Below are positions 9,901 to 17,456 of a stretch of DNA of 64,000 nt, piece after piece. Every line of letters starts with the position of its first letter. The first letter of the stretch is position 1. The stretch is from Verrucomicrobiaceae bacterium. GTDB taxonomy: Bacteria > Verrucomicrobiota > Verrucomicrobiia > Verrucomicrobiales > Verrucomicrobiaceae. The translations under genes were made by a program, and so were the position numbers. The notes under the pieces are model-generated. The model worked only from the letters and a program-made list of their open reading frames with translations, was not told the DNA's origin and did no database searches. The DNA lies in the NCBI GenBank assembly GCA_015075365.1, contig JABTUN010000001.1, forward strand, positions 2,644,248-2,708,247, written 5' to 3'.

Positions 9901-10462
9901 GATTGCCGCGTGGGGATTGAGTCCCGACACACCCTCACGCCCCTCGGGCTTTGAGCGGGCGGGATTGAGCCCGGGCACCTACATCGTGAAATTCTCGTCC
10001 GTGGCGGGCTTCCAGATGCCCGTGGATCAAACCGTCGTGATACAAGCAAACTCCACGAGCACGTTGACTTACACTTACGCCCTGCCCATGTCCCCGCAGG
10101 AAAGCTGGCGTCACCAGCACTTCGGCAGCGCGTCGAACAGCGGAAACGCCGCTGACAACCACGACTATGACCGCGATGGCTTCACGAACGCCGAGGAATA
10201 CGCGGCGGGCACGAACCCGACGCAGCGGGGCGATTTTTTCCGCGCGAACAACCCGCAGCGCGGCCCCGGCACGTTCAGCGTGAGCACGGCGGGCAAGGCG
10301 GGGCGCGCCTACATCCTGGAACGCAGCGCGACGATGGCCGCGGGCACCTGGAGCACGGTGGACACGGAGGGGCCGCTCGCAGCCGATGGCCCGGTGGCGC
10401 TCACGGACGCGGCCAGCCCGCCCGGCGCGGCGTTTTACCGCATCCGGGTGACGGGGCCGTGA
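3974..10462 (+). CDS. Giant secreted delta-60/GloVer repeat protein with an embedded trypsin-like protease
   Basis: 2162 aa with a Sec signal peptide (hydrophobic stretch to about residue 24, cleavage near SLQA-A). Residues 26-425 hold seven delta-60 repeats (LDxxFGxxGxV followed by DGKLVVAG). About 425-515 is FN3-like. Residues 520-1210 hold some 14 GloVer (TIGR03803-type) repeats, YGTTxxGGxxxxGTVFR, expected to form beta-propeller-like structures. Three FN3-like domains follow (1215-1515), then two PEGA-like domains (1530-1690). A trypsin-fold protease domain spans about 1712-1925, with a readable triad: His1742 in TAAHVLW, Asp1804 in LDVAALYF, Ser1887 in GGNSGGP. A third PEGA-like domain and a C-terminal region with a Ca-loop-like DYDRDGFTNAEEY complete it. 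There is no PEP-CTERM tail. Domain families are recognised; substrate and role (surface proteolysis, adhesion) are inferred. Confidence 0.9.
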   Translation: MKLPRLLHQGLAGSFLLSASLQAAPGDLDPLFGIGGKVLTEVTAFRNDFANALCVQPDRKLVVAGSTNNGTNDDFAVVRYNEDGSLDLSFGTGGKVISNFGSSENGYALAIQGDSKIVVAGNSSGNDTGIRLARYNPSGNLDTTFGTNGTVITILNTELKDMAVQSDGKLVVVGSGVVAGNKDFAIVRYDENGTLDSQFGTGGIVTTPIGLNHDYGQSVAIQSDGKLVVAGSGIPSVSGQDFALARYLANGSLDPGFGNGGIVTTAISTGDDWAKSVVIQGDGRLVVAGNSATSGLSGDFELVRYNANGSLDNSFGSGGKAIVSLGAVKVSCHSLAMQADDKLIVAGNAGSSTVVVRVNTDGSLDTTFNGTGIQVISNGPANTEGESLVVQEDGKIVVAGTRHNGSNNDVSLLRLLTAPSPPVVTTAGATHYTEFSARLNGNVLPAGEASTAYFEYGLATSYGNVTPAQEIGSSGVIAVQQVVSGLVSGATYHFRLVAANSLGTSYGQDMTFTAVQPQRYEKMVQFSEATGITPLAGLSQGADGYFYGTTSAGGINGQGTVFRLSAGGVLTTLVHFAGSNGSSPRTRMIQASDGNFYGTTYYGGSENRGTVFRMTPAGQLTTLFHFASTNTGVHPHKELVEAGDGNLYGVTQYSSYNSNGQVNFSGGVVYRITKTGQFTVMAGPGSAVQVGGSLSGSSPDTSLIQGMDGALYGCYSGSIFKVTLGGQSSTLSLSSGNGFLGSPSDLLLNDDGYFYGVSGNGGVNSVGGAFNVSSNGAYSIFFNATTTVARNPNTLIKAVDGSFWGTSAGGNNNKGVIFKILQTGEASVVYHFPSTTSGPSKLMQAFDGTFYGTEAGPGTGGNLGSVFRVNADNSVTTVLRFNGANGRYDRASLMQTSDGALYGTGSGGGVQSGNIFTVSPAGTINTLASFDGAALGGDPGAALVKAADGNFYGTAKTGGVNDKGTVFRMTPGGVVTVLVPFDGTNGAFPEAALTLAGDGHLYGTTREGGSSNLGTVFRLTTGGVLTVLQHFTGANGATPLKRMITAADGNLYGTTSAGGAGGSGLVFRLTPASGVMVTVAEFNGANGQSPNELRQQADGSFIGTTRLGGGSNLGTIFHLAGDGTITVLKNFTGADGQWPESALSLAPDGTLWGTTSAGATSDNGTLFKIVAGSIFVPVMDFGSVPDEKPTGPVFFGQDGNLYGTTRNSVFRFLFPGAPIADAGSASSVTTTSAVIDAKVNARGSSTQSTIEYGIDGVSFPLSATAAPLSVSGYTTTRVGAALAGLVSGTRYYYRLRSVSSVGTTVSPVASFATQSLAYAATTPATGLGPTSATLNGIVNAFENSATVTFEYGTDGNTFPFSIAATPGTVTGDADTPVAAAIAGLTKGVTYYFRVRAITTAGTTISGATSFRTLIEPLATTGPALALSTTTARVTGTVQARDADTQVFFEYGSSPTNFPNIIAALPGLVTGDEPTNVAAEVPNLLSGVTYYYRVRASSAGGLTHSSALSFQLQVLSGFTQVFPPAPPLSEGLLIVNLTPVGILSGWRLAGEQQWRASGSAAGGLATGNHTVEFRPVPGWNHPAEDVVTVVSGEVSTFTAHYYHAAATSGTGGLGVVLKPDSLTTGPDRAQWRLLGENDTQWRDSGASVSSLIPGSYLVECKPVAGRETPPNVNIVVVAGNTVSPTITYFVASAATGTAPSVLAYESVTGDTARPYAFVGQLRSNAGAGSGFVVKERVVATAAHVLWNDGTLSAAQGLQWLFQRHRGLHEPQPIEPRGFYLFDSYSGQRAAEATPGFFSPQSQTLDVAALYFTENAGRGGYGGFLASDLTQNEFLLSSANKLLVGYPVDGIAATSQGRMHATSPANVAFTAGFGRTFTTTGLRAIGGNSGGPLCVQFDGGNYYPAAICLGGSGQMVVRAIDSAAVDLFNRAETSGNGGGGVVGGGATLTTIATGGTTGAGILKVNILPVEAAGTAPNWIAAWGLSPDTPSRPSGFERAGLSPGTYIVKFSSVAGFQMPVDQTVVIQANSTSTLTYTYALPMSPQESWRHQHFGSASNSGNAADNHDYDRDGFTNAEEYAAGTNPTQRGDFFRANNPQRGPGTFSVSTAGKAGRAYILERSATMAAGTWSTVDTEGPLAADGPVALTDAASPPGAAFYRIRVTGP

Positions 10463-10522
10463 GGGTTTCGCGGATTTGTGCCGGTTGCAAAGGAGCGCGT
10501 GCTCTGGTTTGATGGACCACGC

Positions 10523-11164
10523 ATGAAAAAATACCCGCGCCTGTTGCTCGGCGGTCTGCTGGCCGTGATGATGACGAGCTGTGCCAACTTTGGCCAGCCG
10601 AAGTTCCGTATTTCCGTCCATACGGAGGGGGCGGAGGAGGACAATCCGCGCGAGGTGATCCCGCTGGCGCTGGGCGGGCGGAAGTTCCTGTTTAAACGCG
10701 TGCCGGAGTTCAGCCAGCGGCAGATCACGGCGTTCGAGCCGTTCGCGGCCGAAGGCGGGCAGGGCAACGGGCTGCTGCTGCAACTGGATGTGGCCGGGCG
10801 CAACGCGCTGGAGTATGCGACGCGCATCCGCCAGGGGGAACTGATGCTGACGGTGGTGAACGGCGTGCCGGTGGACGTGGTGCAGACGGACAAGCCGGTG
10901 GCGGACGGGCGCTTCACGATCTGGCGCGGGGTTTCGGACGAGACGATCGCGGAAATGGAAAAAAAGCTGCCGCGCCTGAGCCAGATGCGGTCCTCGTCCC
11001 CCTACATGGACATGCTGGCGTCCACGGATGATGAGAAGAAGGCGATGCGCGAGCGCGCGGAGGCGGAGGAGAAAATGCTGAAGGAACTGGAGAAGCAGAA
11101 AAGCGGCGGTGGCGGCTGGTTCTCCCGGAAGCGGAAGGAGCCGAACGAGATCCCGCTGCAATAA
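10523..11164 (+). CDS. Putative lipoprotein of unknown function
   Basis: A 213-aa protein with a lipoprotein-like leader, MKKYPRLLLGGLLAVMMTSC, where Cys20 would be lipidated (M-T-S-C, a slightly imperfect lipobox). The start at 10523 was chosen over 10478 because it gives a proper leader. The middle of the protein (QITAFEPFAAEGGQGNGLLL, then VVNGVPVDVVQTDKPVADGR) looks like a compact beta-rich domain I cannot assign. The C-terminal third is a charged helix with ASTDDEKKAMRERAEAEEKM, probably a coiled coil, ending in a Gly stretch and the basic segment FSRKRKEP. The stop is 9 bp before the M23 peptidase gene, so the two are probably co-transcribed and may act together at the envelope. Confidence 0.75.
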   Translation: MKKYPRLLLGGLLAVMMTSCANFGQPKFRISVHTEGAEEDNPREVIPLALGGRKFLFKRVPEFSQRQITAFEPFAAEGGQGNGLLLQLDVAGRNALEYATRIRQGELMLTVVNGVPVDVVQTDKPVADGRFTIWRGVSDETIAEMEKKLPRLSQMRSSSPYMDMLASTDDEKKAMRERAEAEEKMLKELEKQKSGGGGWFSRKRKEPNEIPLQ

Positions 11165-11173
11165 ATCGAACCC

Positions 11174-12199
11174 ATGTGTGCGAGAGCGGTCATGACAGGC
11201 ATGGTGCTGTGGCTGGCGGCGGCGCTGGCCTGCGCACAGGTGGAACTGGTGCTGCCGACGGAAAACAGCGCGCTGCTGGAGCAGCGACCGGAGGCCTACT
11301 TTCAGTATGTGGACCGCACGTTTGAGGGGGAGAAGTCCACCCCGTGGGAGGGCGGGCAGTTTGGCTTTGTGCGTGATCCGCGGCGGCTCGGGAGCCGGAT
11401 CGCCTTCGCGCGTTTTCACGAGGGGCTGGATGTGAGGCCGCTGCGGCGGGACGCACGGGGCGATCCCCTGGACGAGGTGCGGGTGATCGCGGACGGGCAG
11501 GTGGTGCATGTGACCGCGGCGTCGAATCAGAGCAATTACGGGCGCTACATCGTGGTGCGGCACGATTTCCCGGGCACGGGGCCGCTTTTCTCATTGTACG
11601 CGCATCTGCGGGAGGCCAGGACCGCGGCGGGGGAGAAGGTGCGGGCGGGGCAGGGGATCGGGGTCATGGGCTACACGGGCGCCGGGATCGACCAGCGGCG
11701 TGCGCATGTGCATGTGGAGCTGAATCTGCTGCTGAGCAGCCAGTTTGAGGCATGGCACGCGGCGCATTTCACGACGCCGAACCATCACGGGTTGTACAAC
11801 GGGCTGAACCTGATCGGAACGGATCTCCAGGCGCTGTATCTGGCGCGGCAGCGTGATCCGGCGCTGTCCCTGGTGGCGTTTTTGCGCGGGCAGGACGTGG
11901 CGTATCGGGTGCGGGTGCCTGCGACGGCCCGGATGGAGATCGCAGGCCTGTATCCGTGGCTGTTGACGGGTGGGACGGCCAAGGGGGCGTCCTGGGAGGT
12001 GGGATTCACGCGCTGGGGACAGCCAGTGAGCGTGACCGGCGCGGCCGGGGCCGTGGCGGAGCCGGTGGTGAGCTGGGTGCGGGACAGCGGCCTGCCGCAC
12101 TACCTGAACACGCGGGGCATCGTCACCGGGAGCGGGACCAGCGGGAAGCTGACGGTGGAGGGGCTGCGTTTTGTGAAACTGGCGTGCGGGCTGCCGTGA
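11174..12199 (+). CDS. Secreted M23-family (LytM-type) metallopeptidase
   Basis: 341 aa with a signal peptide (hydrophobic segment to about residue 21, likely cleavage ACA-QVEL). The M23 zinc site is complete: HEGLD with His82 and Asp86 (HxxxD), YAHL with His144, and HVH with His178 and His180. M23 enzymes cut peptide cross-links in peptidoglycan, or act as inactive activators when residues are lost; here all ligands are present, so an active envelope hydrolase is likely. The stretch between the site halves, with NYGRYIVVRHDFPGTGPLFS, is typical of the lysostaphin/LytM fold. About 150 residues after HxH form a C-terminal region of unknown role. It follows the putative lipoprotein by 9 bp in an apparent operon. 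The exact cross-link cleaved cannot be read from the sequence. Confidence 0.9.
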   Translation: MCARAVMTGMVLWLAAALACAQVELVLPTENSALLEQRPEAYFQYVDRTFEGEKSTPWEGGQFGFVRDPRRLGSRIAFARFHEGLDVRPLRRDARGDPLDEVRVIADGQVVHVTAASNQSNYGRYIVVRHDFPGTGPLFSLYAHLREARTAAGEKVRAGQGIGVMGYTGAGIDQRRAHVHVELNLLLSSQFEAWHAAHFTTPNHHGLYNGLNLIGTDLQALYLARQRDPALSLVAFLRGQDVAYRVRVPATARMEIAGLYPWLLTGGTAKGASWEVGFTRWGQPVSVTGAAGAVAEPVVSWVRDSGLPHYLNTRGIVTGSGTSGKLTVEGLRFVKLACGLP

Positions 12200-12253
12200 C
12201 AGGGAAGAAGGGACTTTTTTCGGCGGCTCCAGCGAACATTTGGGAGGGAGGCA

Positions 12254-12283
12254 TTGACTAAGACGGCCTGTTCCGGGTATTCT
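12254..12283 (+). promoter_or_regulatory. Candidate sigma-70 promoter for the cyclophilin-FN3 gene
   Basis: TTGACT (12254-12259), an 18-bp spacer and TATTCT (12278-12283) fit -35 (5/6) and -10 (4/6) boxes. The predicted start near 12290 leaves a very short leader before the ATG at 12304. The sequence GTATTCTCCACGTTC overlapping the -10 recurs with one change before the oxidoreductase gene at 57238. Confidence 0.45.
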
Positions 12284-12303
12284 CCACGTTCCAGCCCCCA
12301 ACC

Positions 12304-15300
12304 ATGCGCCGCCCTTCTTTTTCGTCCCACCTGCCGTCCTCCGCGTGGATCCTGGTGTTTTCCAGCTTGTGCTTCCTGGTGTGGACACCGGCGCAGGTCC
12401 TGGCGCAGGCCCTGGCAGCGCCGACCAATGTGCAGGGCAGCGTGAGCGTGATGAGCTCGAACCTGACCGGCTACAAGCTGACCTGGACGGACAACGCGAC
12501 GGCGGAGACGCATTACTCCGTGTGGGTGAGCGTGACTCCCAGCGTGGAGCAGTTTGAGGTGGCGCAGGTGCCGGCCAACAGCACGCAGGCCTTTGTGACG
12601 CTGCCTCCAGACTATGCCAATGGCACGCTGTTCTTTTTTGTGCGCGCGGTGCAAAACAACACGCTGGGGCCGCAAACGACGGTGAGCGTGCCGCTGCCCT
12701 CGTCCCTGACGATGCCGCCCCCCTCCGGCCTGGCGCACAGTTTTCCCGCCACCAACACGCTGCGCCTGACGTGGACGGACACGTCGAACAGCGAGGCGTA
12801 TTACGAGATCCACGCGCGGGACACATCGAACGGGGCGAACCCGTTCGTGAACCTGGTGATTCCGGGTTCCTCGACGAGCATCGGCCAGGTGCCGTGGAAC
12901 TCGAACACGGTGGACCTGTTCTACTATCTGCATCCAGGGAAGAGCTACGAGGTGAAGGTGCAGAGCGTGCGTTGGAATGGCGGATTCGGGACCAGTCCCG
13001 TGGCGAGCGGCTTTTCCAACACGATCACCGTCAATGTGCCCGGGACGGTGAACAACAACCCTCCTGCCGCTCCCACATTTGCGACGGTGGCGGCCAACAT
13101 CGCCTCCTCGACCAACCTGTTTGGTCTCTACTGGGATGACAATTCGGCGGACGAGACGGGATTCGAGATCCAGGAGAAGGTCGGCGGGGCGGCGGACAGC
13201 ACCTATGTCTCCCTGGGCGTCCTGGAAGGCGTCACCGGAGTGAATCAGGGCATCGGGCTCAATCTGGGCAACAACTACGCGACAAATGCCGCGCGTGATT
13301 TCCGGCTCCGGAGCGTGCGCGGGAACGGGCCCTTCGCGCTTTTTTCGACCTTCACCACCAACACGGGGGCGACGATGGCGTCGTTCAACGCGCCCACGGA
13401 CCTGCGGCTGGCCGCGCCGACGGACAACGGCAAAATCATGCTGTTCTGGTCGGACAATGCCACGACGGAGACCGGTTACGAACTGGAATATCGTGTGGGC
13501 GGCAGCGGTGACTTCACCTCCCTGGGGCAACTGGCGACGGCGAACTACTCCCGCTACCAGGCCGGGGGCGGCGTGGGCACCTTCCCGGCCTCGACGCAGG
13601 TGGAGTTCCGCCTTCGCGGCTACAAAACGGGTGAAACGACCTCCTACAGCAATGTGGCCTCCATCATCATGCCGGACCTCACCGCGCCGACCAATCTGGC
13701 ACAGGGAGCACCTGGCCCGGAGGGCACGGTGGCGCTGACATGGACGGACGTGAGTGGCAATGACATGGGATACTCCGTGGAGGCGCGGAAAACGGCGCCC
13801 GGGACGCCCGAAGCAGATTTCACGTCGGTGGCCTTCACCACGGCGAGCGCCGCCTCCTTCACACTCACCACGAGCCATCTGATTCCCGGCTACACCTATG
13901 AAATCCGAGTCCGCGCTGCCAGCCAGGCGACCACCACTGCCCCGCTGGTTTATTCCCCGCCGTCGAATATCATCACCGTGACGCCTCCGTTCAACGCGCC
14001 GTCGAATCTGCGGGTGCAGTCCGGGACGATCACGGAGACCTCCGTGGTGCTGAACTGGAACGACAATTCAACGCTGGAGCAGGGCTACTTCATCTACTCA
14101 CGCCCGGGGGGCAGCAGTGCTGATCCGGTGATCATCGGCGCGGTGGGGGCCGGAGTGACGACGGGGACGGTGGCGCTGAGCCCCGGTGCGACGACCGAGT
14201 TCTTCGTGGCGGCTTTTGTGACGCTGAATCCGTCCGGGGAGGCCACTTCCGCGCTCTCCAGCGGGCTGTTAGTGACCGCGAGGGACGGCATGACGAGTCC
14301 GGTGTATCTGGAGGTGCACCAAAACGAGGCGATGCCTGCCTACACCCTGACCACGACCACGGCCTCAGCCGTGAGCACCCGCAGCATCACCGGGCTGCCG
14401 GCGGGGTTGAGCTTTGACAGCGTGACGGGCGTGATTTCCGGCACACCCACAGGAACCGGGGTGACGCAGTGCCCGGTCCTGGTGACGTTTGCCAATGGGT
14501 GGACGCATAACAACACGCTGGCCATCCGCATCCTGCTGGCCCCGGTGGCCAACGCGTTTCCTGCGCAGCAGGTGGCCATGGGGACGCCCGTGCTGGTGCC
14601 TCTGGCCGACAAGTTCACCGATCCGGACGCGTCCTCCGCCGCGCGTGTGAACACGAACCTGGCGACGAACGGGGGCAACATGGACATCATCCTCTTCGAC
14701 TCGGCCACGCCGCTCCATGTGGCCAATTTCATGGGCTATGTGAACCGCGGGGACTATGTGAACACGGTGTTTCATCGCAGCATCGCGGGCTTCATTTCCC
14801 AGGGCGGTGCTTTCCGCACCGGGACAGGTCTGTCCGCGTTCACCGCCGTGCCCACGCAGTCCCCGGTGACGAACGAACCCGGCATCTCCAACATCCGCGG
14901 CACCGTGGCGCTGGCAAAGCTCGGCGGCCAGCCCAGCAGCGGCACGAACCAGTTTTTTGTGAATCTGGCGAACAACGGTCCGAATCTGGACTCCCAGAAC
15001 GGGGGCTTTACCGCTTTTGGCCGGGTGACCGCGCCAGGCATGGCGGTGGCGGACGCGCTCGCGGCGCTGCCGACCGGGGACTACAGCGTGACGGTGGATG
15101 GCACGTCCAACTCTTTCGAGGATTTCCCGGTGAACGCGGCGTCCGCCCCGCCCTCCATGGACAATACGTTGGTGGTGAAGATCAACTCCGTCACGCCGCT
15201 GGCGGTTTTGACCTATTCGGTGGCAGGAAACTCCAACCCCTCCGTGGTGACCGCGGAAATCGTCAACGGGGAGCTGTCGCTGACGCCGGTGGCACCCGGG

Positions 15301-15789
15301 ACGAGTTCCGTGTTGGTGCGTGCGACCGACCTGGAGGGCCGCTTTGTCGAGACATCCGTCGCGGTGACGGTCAACAACAGCCTGTCAAGCTGGGCACAGG
15401 CGGAGAATCTGCCGCCGGGGCAGGATGGTCCTGAGGATGATCCCGACATGGACGGCAGGACCAATCTGCTGGAGTACGCCCTGATGACCGCGGGTGCGGT
15501 GGCGGACGGGGCGGCGCAGCCGGTGGTGGGCTCCACTTTGGATGGAGCAGACATCAAGGCCACGATCACCTTCAAGGTGCGGAAGCTGGCCGGCGTGACC
15601 TACACGGTGCGGACTTCAGGCAATCTGACGGGTTGGACGCCGGTCTGGACATCGGCGGATGGATTTGCCGCGCCGAACGTGGTCTCGGCGATCGACCAGC
15701 CGGACCACACCCTGGTGACGGTGAAGGACAACACGCCCCACACGGCCAGCGCGCCGCGTTTTGTGCAGGTGCGGGTCACGTTGCCGTGA
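12304..15789 (+). CDS. Secreted multi-FN3/Ig protein with a cyclophilin-type peptidyl-prolyl isomerase domain
   Basis: 1161 aa with a signal peptide (basic MRR, hydrophobic WILVFSSLCFLVW, cleavage near VLA-QALA). Residues about 39-660 contain six FN3-like domains, recognisable by repeated LTWTDNAxxExxYxV motifs. About 663-745 is a putative-Ig domain (GLPAGLSFDSVTGVISGTPT). Residues about 785-960 are a cyclophilin fold: NTVFHRSIAGFISQGG matches the catalytic FHR...F..QGG block (human Arg55, Phe60, Gln63) and TNQFFVNLANN matches the QFF region, whereas the usual Trp/His near the end of the pocket are replaced. A linker with DPDMDGRTNLLEY (Ca-loop-like) and a C-terminal domain follow, homologous to the tail of the 2162-aa protein. 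It probably assists folding of exported proteins at the surface; isomerase activity is inferred. Its stop overlaps the convergent GT2 gene by 14 bp. Confidence 0.9.
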   Translation: MRRPSFSSHLPSSAWILVFSSLCFLVWTPAQVLAQALAAPTNVQGSVSVMSSNLTGYKLTWTDNATAETHYSVWVSVTPSVEQFEVAQVPANSTQAFVTLPPDYANGTLFFFVRAVQNNTLGPQTTVSVPLPSSLTMPPPSGLAHSFPATNTLRLTWTDTSNSEAYYEIHARDTSNGANPFVNLVIPGSSTSIGQVPWNSNTVDLFYYLHPGKSYEVKVQSVRWNGGFGTSPVASGFSNTITVNVPGTVNNNPPAAPTFATVAANIASSTNLFGLYWDDNSADETGFEIQEKVGGAADSTYVSLGVLEGVTGVNQGIGLNLGNNYATNAARDFRLRSVRGNGPFALFSTFTTNTGATMASFNAPTDLRLAAPTDNGKIMLFWSDNATTETGYELEYRVGGSGDFTSLGQLATANYSRYQAGGGVGTFPASTQVEFRLRGYKTGETTSYSNVASIIMPDLTAPTNLAQGAPGPEGTVALTWTDVSGNDMGYSVEARKTAPGTPEADFTSVAFTTASAASFTLTTSHLIPGYTYEIRVRAASQATTTAPLVYSPPSNIITVTPPFNAPSNLRVQSGTITETSVVLNWNDNSTLEQGYFIYSRPGGSSADPVIIGAVGAGVTTGTVALSPGATTEFFVAAFVTLNPSGEATSALSSGLLVTARDGMTSPVYLEVHQNEAMPAYTLTTTTASAVSTRSITGLPAGLSFDSVTGVISGTPTGTGVTQCPVLVTFANGWTHNNTLAIRILLAPVANAFPAQQVAMGTPVLVPLADKFTDPDASSAARVNTNLATNGGNMDIILFDSATPLHVANFMGYVNRGDYVNTVFHRSIAGFISQGGAFRTGTGLSAFTAVPTQSPVTNEPGISNIRGTVALAKLGGQPSSGTNQFFVNLANNGPNLDSQNGGFTAFGRVTAPGMAVADALAALPTGDYSVTVDGTSNSFEDFPVNAASAPPSMDNTLVVKINSVTPLAVLTYSVAGNSNPSVVTAEIVNGELSLTPVAPGTSSVLVRATDLEGRFVETSVAVTVNNSLSSWAQAENLPPGQDGPEDDPDMDGRTNLLEYALMTAGAVADGAAQPVVGSTLDGADIKATITFKVRKLAGVTYTVRTSGNLTGWTPVWTSADGFAAPNVVSAIDQPDHTLVTVKDNTPHTASAPRFVQVRVTLP

Positions 15790-16555
15790 CGCGGACGGAT
15801 CTCAGCGGGTTGCCACCCTGGAGCACGCGCCACAGCAGCAGGGGCAGGCGAAGGGCAAAGCCGGCCATCAGCCTCGCATGCATCCAGGTGAGCAGCGCAT
15901 TGTCCCGGACGTAACGGAACTGGCTCACGCCACCCTCCGCGGCGGAGATGTAACGCACCGGGGTGGGGACGTTGAGCACGGGAACACCGCGCCAGCACAC
16001 CCGGACGGCCACCTCCGTGTCAAAATCGAAGCGGCGGGCGAAGCGGGTGCCGCGAAAGGCCTCCAGCAGCTCGGGTAACGGATAAAGCCGCATGCCGAAG
16101 AGGGAGTCTCCGATGCCCCAGCCCAAGGTCTCGACATGGGTCCACAGATTGGAGATCTGGCGGCCGCGAACACGCACCAGAGGTGCCTCAGGCCCGAAAA
16201 CAGGGGTCCCCATCAGCACGGCCGCAGGGTGGGTGCGCGCGAGTTCCATGAACTTCGGAATCCAGTCCGCCGGGTGCTGTCCGTCGGCATCCATGGTCAG
16301 CGCGTGGGTGAAACCGGCCTGCTGCGCGGCCTGCGCACCGGCGAGGACGGCGGCTCCTTTGCCCTGATTCACCGGCAGGCTCAGAATCTTGAGGCCGGGA
16401 TGGTTTTGACGCAGGGAATCGAGGGCGTCCGCGCTGCCATCCGTGCTGCCGTCCATGATGACCCAGACATCCGGCCACTGCGCCAAAGCCTGGGCCACGG
16501 TGGTCTTCAGGAGGCGTCCGGTGTTGTAGCTGGGAATCAGGATGACAGGTCGCAT
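15776..16555 (-). CDS. Family 2 glycosyltransferase (dolichol-phosphate-mannose-synthase-like)
   Basis: 259 aa beginning MRPVILIPSYNTGRLLKTTV, the standard GT-A Rossmann start. Next come MDGSTDGSADAL for nucleotide binding, NQGKGAAVLAGAQAAQ (the usual N-x-G-K-G-A-A motif), and MDADGQHP, the DxD metal site. The C-terminal part has FDFDTEVAVR and a short hydrophobic stretch LMAGFALRLPLLLWRVL, a possible membrane association segment. An open extension upstream of the ATG at 16555 has unnatural composition and was not used. It is the second gene of a minus-strand pair, 97 bp after the acyltransferase, so a lipid or lipid-linked acceptor is likely (inference). The sugar donor and acceptor cannot be read from sequence. 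Confidence 0.88.
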   Translation of the reverse strand: MRPVILIPSYNTGRLLKTTVAQALAQWPDVWVIMDGSTDGSADALDSLRQNHPGLKILSLPVNQGKGAAVLAGAQAAQQAGFTHALTMDADGQHPADWIPKFMELARTHPAAVLMGTPVFGPEAPLVRVRGRQISNLWTHVETLGWGIGDSLFGMRLYPLPELLEAFRGTRFARRFDFDTEVAVRVCWRGVPVLNVPTPVRYISAAEGGVSQFRYVRDNALLTWMHARLMAGFALRLPLLLWRVLQGGNPLRSVRVTAT

Positions 16556-16652
16556 GCACGCGCCACGCCAGCCTTGAAGGACTTCCGCGCGGGAGGCCGG
16601 ATGGATGCGAGAAAGCCCCCGCCCGCAAGTTGAAATCCTGCCTCCAGCCGGG

Positions 16653-17411
16653 TCAATCCTGCCTGCGCGCCAAAGCGGCCTTAAACGTGTCCTCCAGCCG
16701 CCGGGCAAAGCTGGCGGCGCTCTCGTCCGGCGGGCTGGCGAGGGGATCTCCCACGGTGACACGGACGCGCACGGGCTTGTCCGGCAGCCGCCACAGCGGC
16801 CAGCCCTTGCTCAGGTAATCGCTGTTGGTCTCGATAAACACCGGCCAGACCGGCGCGCCGGACTGGGTGGCGATGATGCCAATGCCGCCCAGGAACGCGT
16901 TGAGGCTGCCTTCCGCCTTGCGGGTGCGGGTGCCCTCGGGGAAAAAGAGCAGGCGCTCTCCGGCGCGCAGGGCCTCAATGGACCGCTGGAGCATTTTGTG
17001 CGCCGGCTTGTTGGGAATGAACCCGGCGAGGGTGGCGCCCCCGGCCAGGAGGGGGTTGTGCAGCAGAGAGGCCTTCAGGATGCAGCGCAGGCCATGAATC
17101 TGGGAGATGACGATGACGGCGTCCCAAAGCGCGGGGTGATTGGGGGCCACGATGAGACCGCCGCGGGCGGAGCGCAGGGCCTCCAGGCCGTGGAATTCAC
17201 ATTTCAGCGCGCCAAACAGTCGCAGGAGGAGCAAAAAGCACCGAAACGCGCCTTGGAGCATCCACTGGCCGAGCGCGCGAGATTTTTCACCTGGCAGCAG
17301 AGGCACCAGCACAAGGCCGGCGAGGATGAAAAGCAGCCCGCCAACGCCCCAGTAAATCATGCTCGCGACCAGGGCGGCGGTCATCTGGATCGCCTGCAGG
17401 ACTCGTCTCAC
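16653..17411 (-). CDS. 1-acyl-sn-glycerol-3-phosphate acyltransferase-like (PlsC family)
   Basis: About 252 aa from a GTG start at 17411. An AAGGAGG lies 15 nt upstream, a little far, so a start at the ATG at 17384 is the alternative. An N-terminal membrane segment (VGGLLFILAGLVLVPLL) is followed by the four PlsC blocks: NHPALWD (HxxxxD catalytic motif), GFIPNK, FFPEGTRTR (phosphate-binding EGTR) and APVWPVFIETN. PlsC-type enzymes acylate lysophosphatidate or related lipid acceptors at the inner membrane. Longer open sequence upstream overlaps the divergent fabZ-like gene and is not coding. Together with the GT2 and dehydratase it forms a lipid-modifying trio, which argues for a specialised rather than a housekeeping acyltransferase; that is inference. 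Confidence 0.88.
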   Translation of the reverse strand: MRRVLQAIQMTAALVASMIYWGVGGLLFILAGLVLVPLLPGEKSRALGQWMLQGAFRCFLLLLRLFGALKCEFHGLEALRSARGGLIVAPNHPALWDAVIVISQIHGLRCILKASLLHNPLLAGGATLAGFIPNKPAHKMLQRSIEALRAGERLLFFPEGTRTRKAEGSLNAFLGGIGIIATQSGAPVWPVFIETNSDYLSKGWPLWRLPDKPVRVRVTVGDPLASPPDESAASFARRLEDTFKAALARRQD

Positions 17412-17456
17412 ACCGGTGGTGGCACGCCTCCTTGTTCGTTGCTCGCGCGTGTTTTC

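Noticed and set aside
12100..13878. 592-codon minus-strand open frame opposite the FN3 region
   Set aside because: Arg/His-rich composition, overlaps well-supported FN3 domains on the plus strand.
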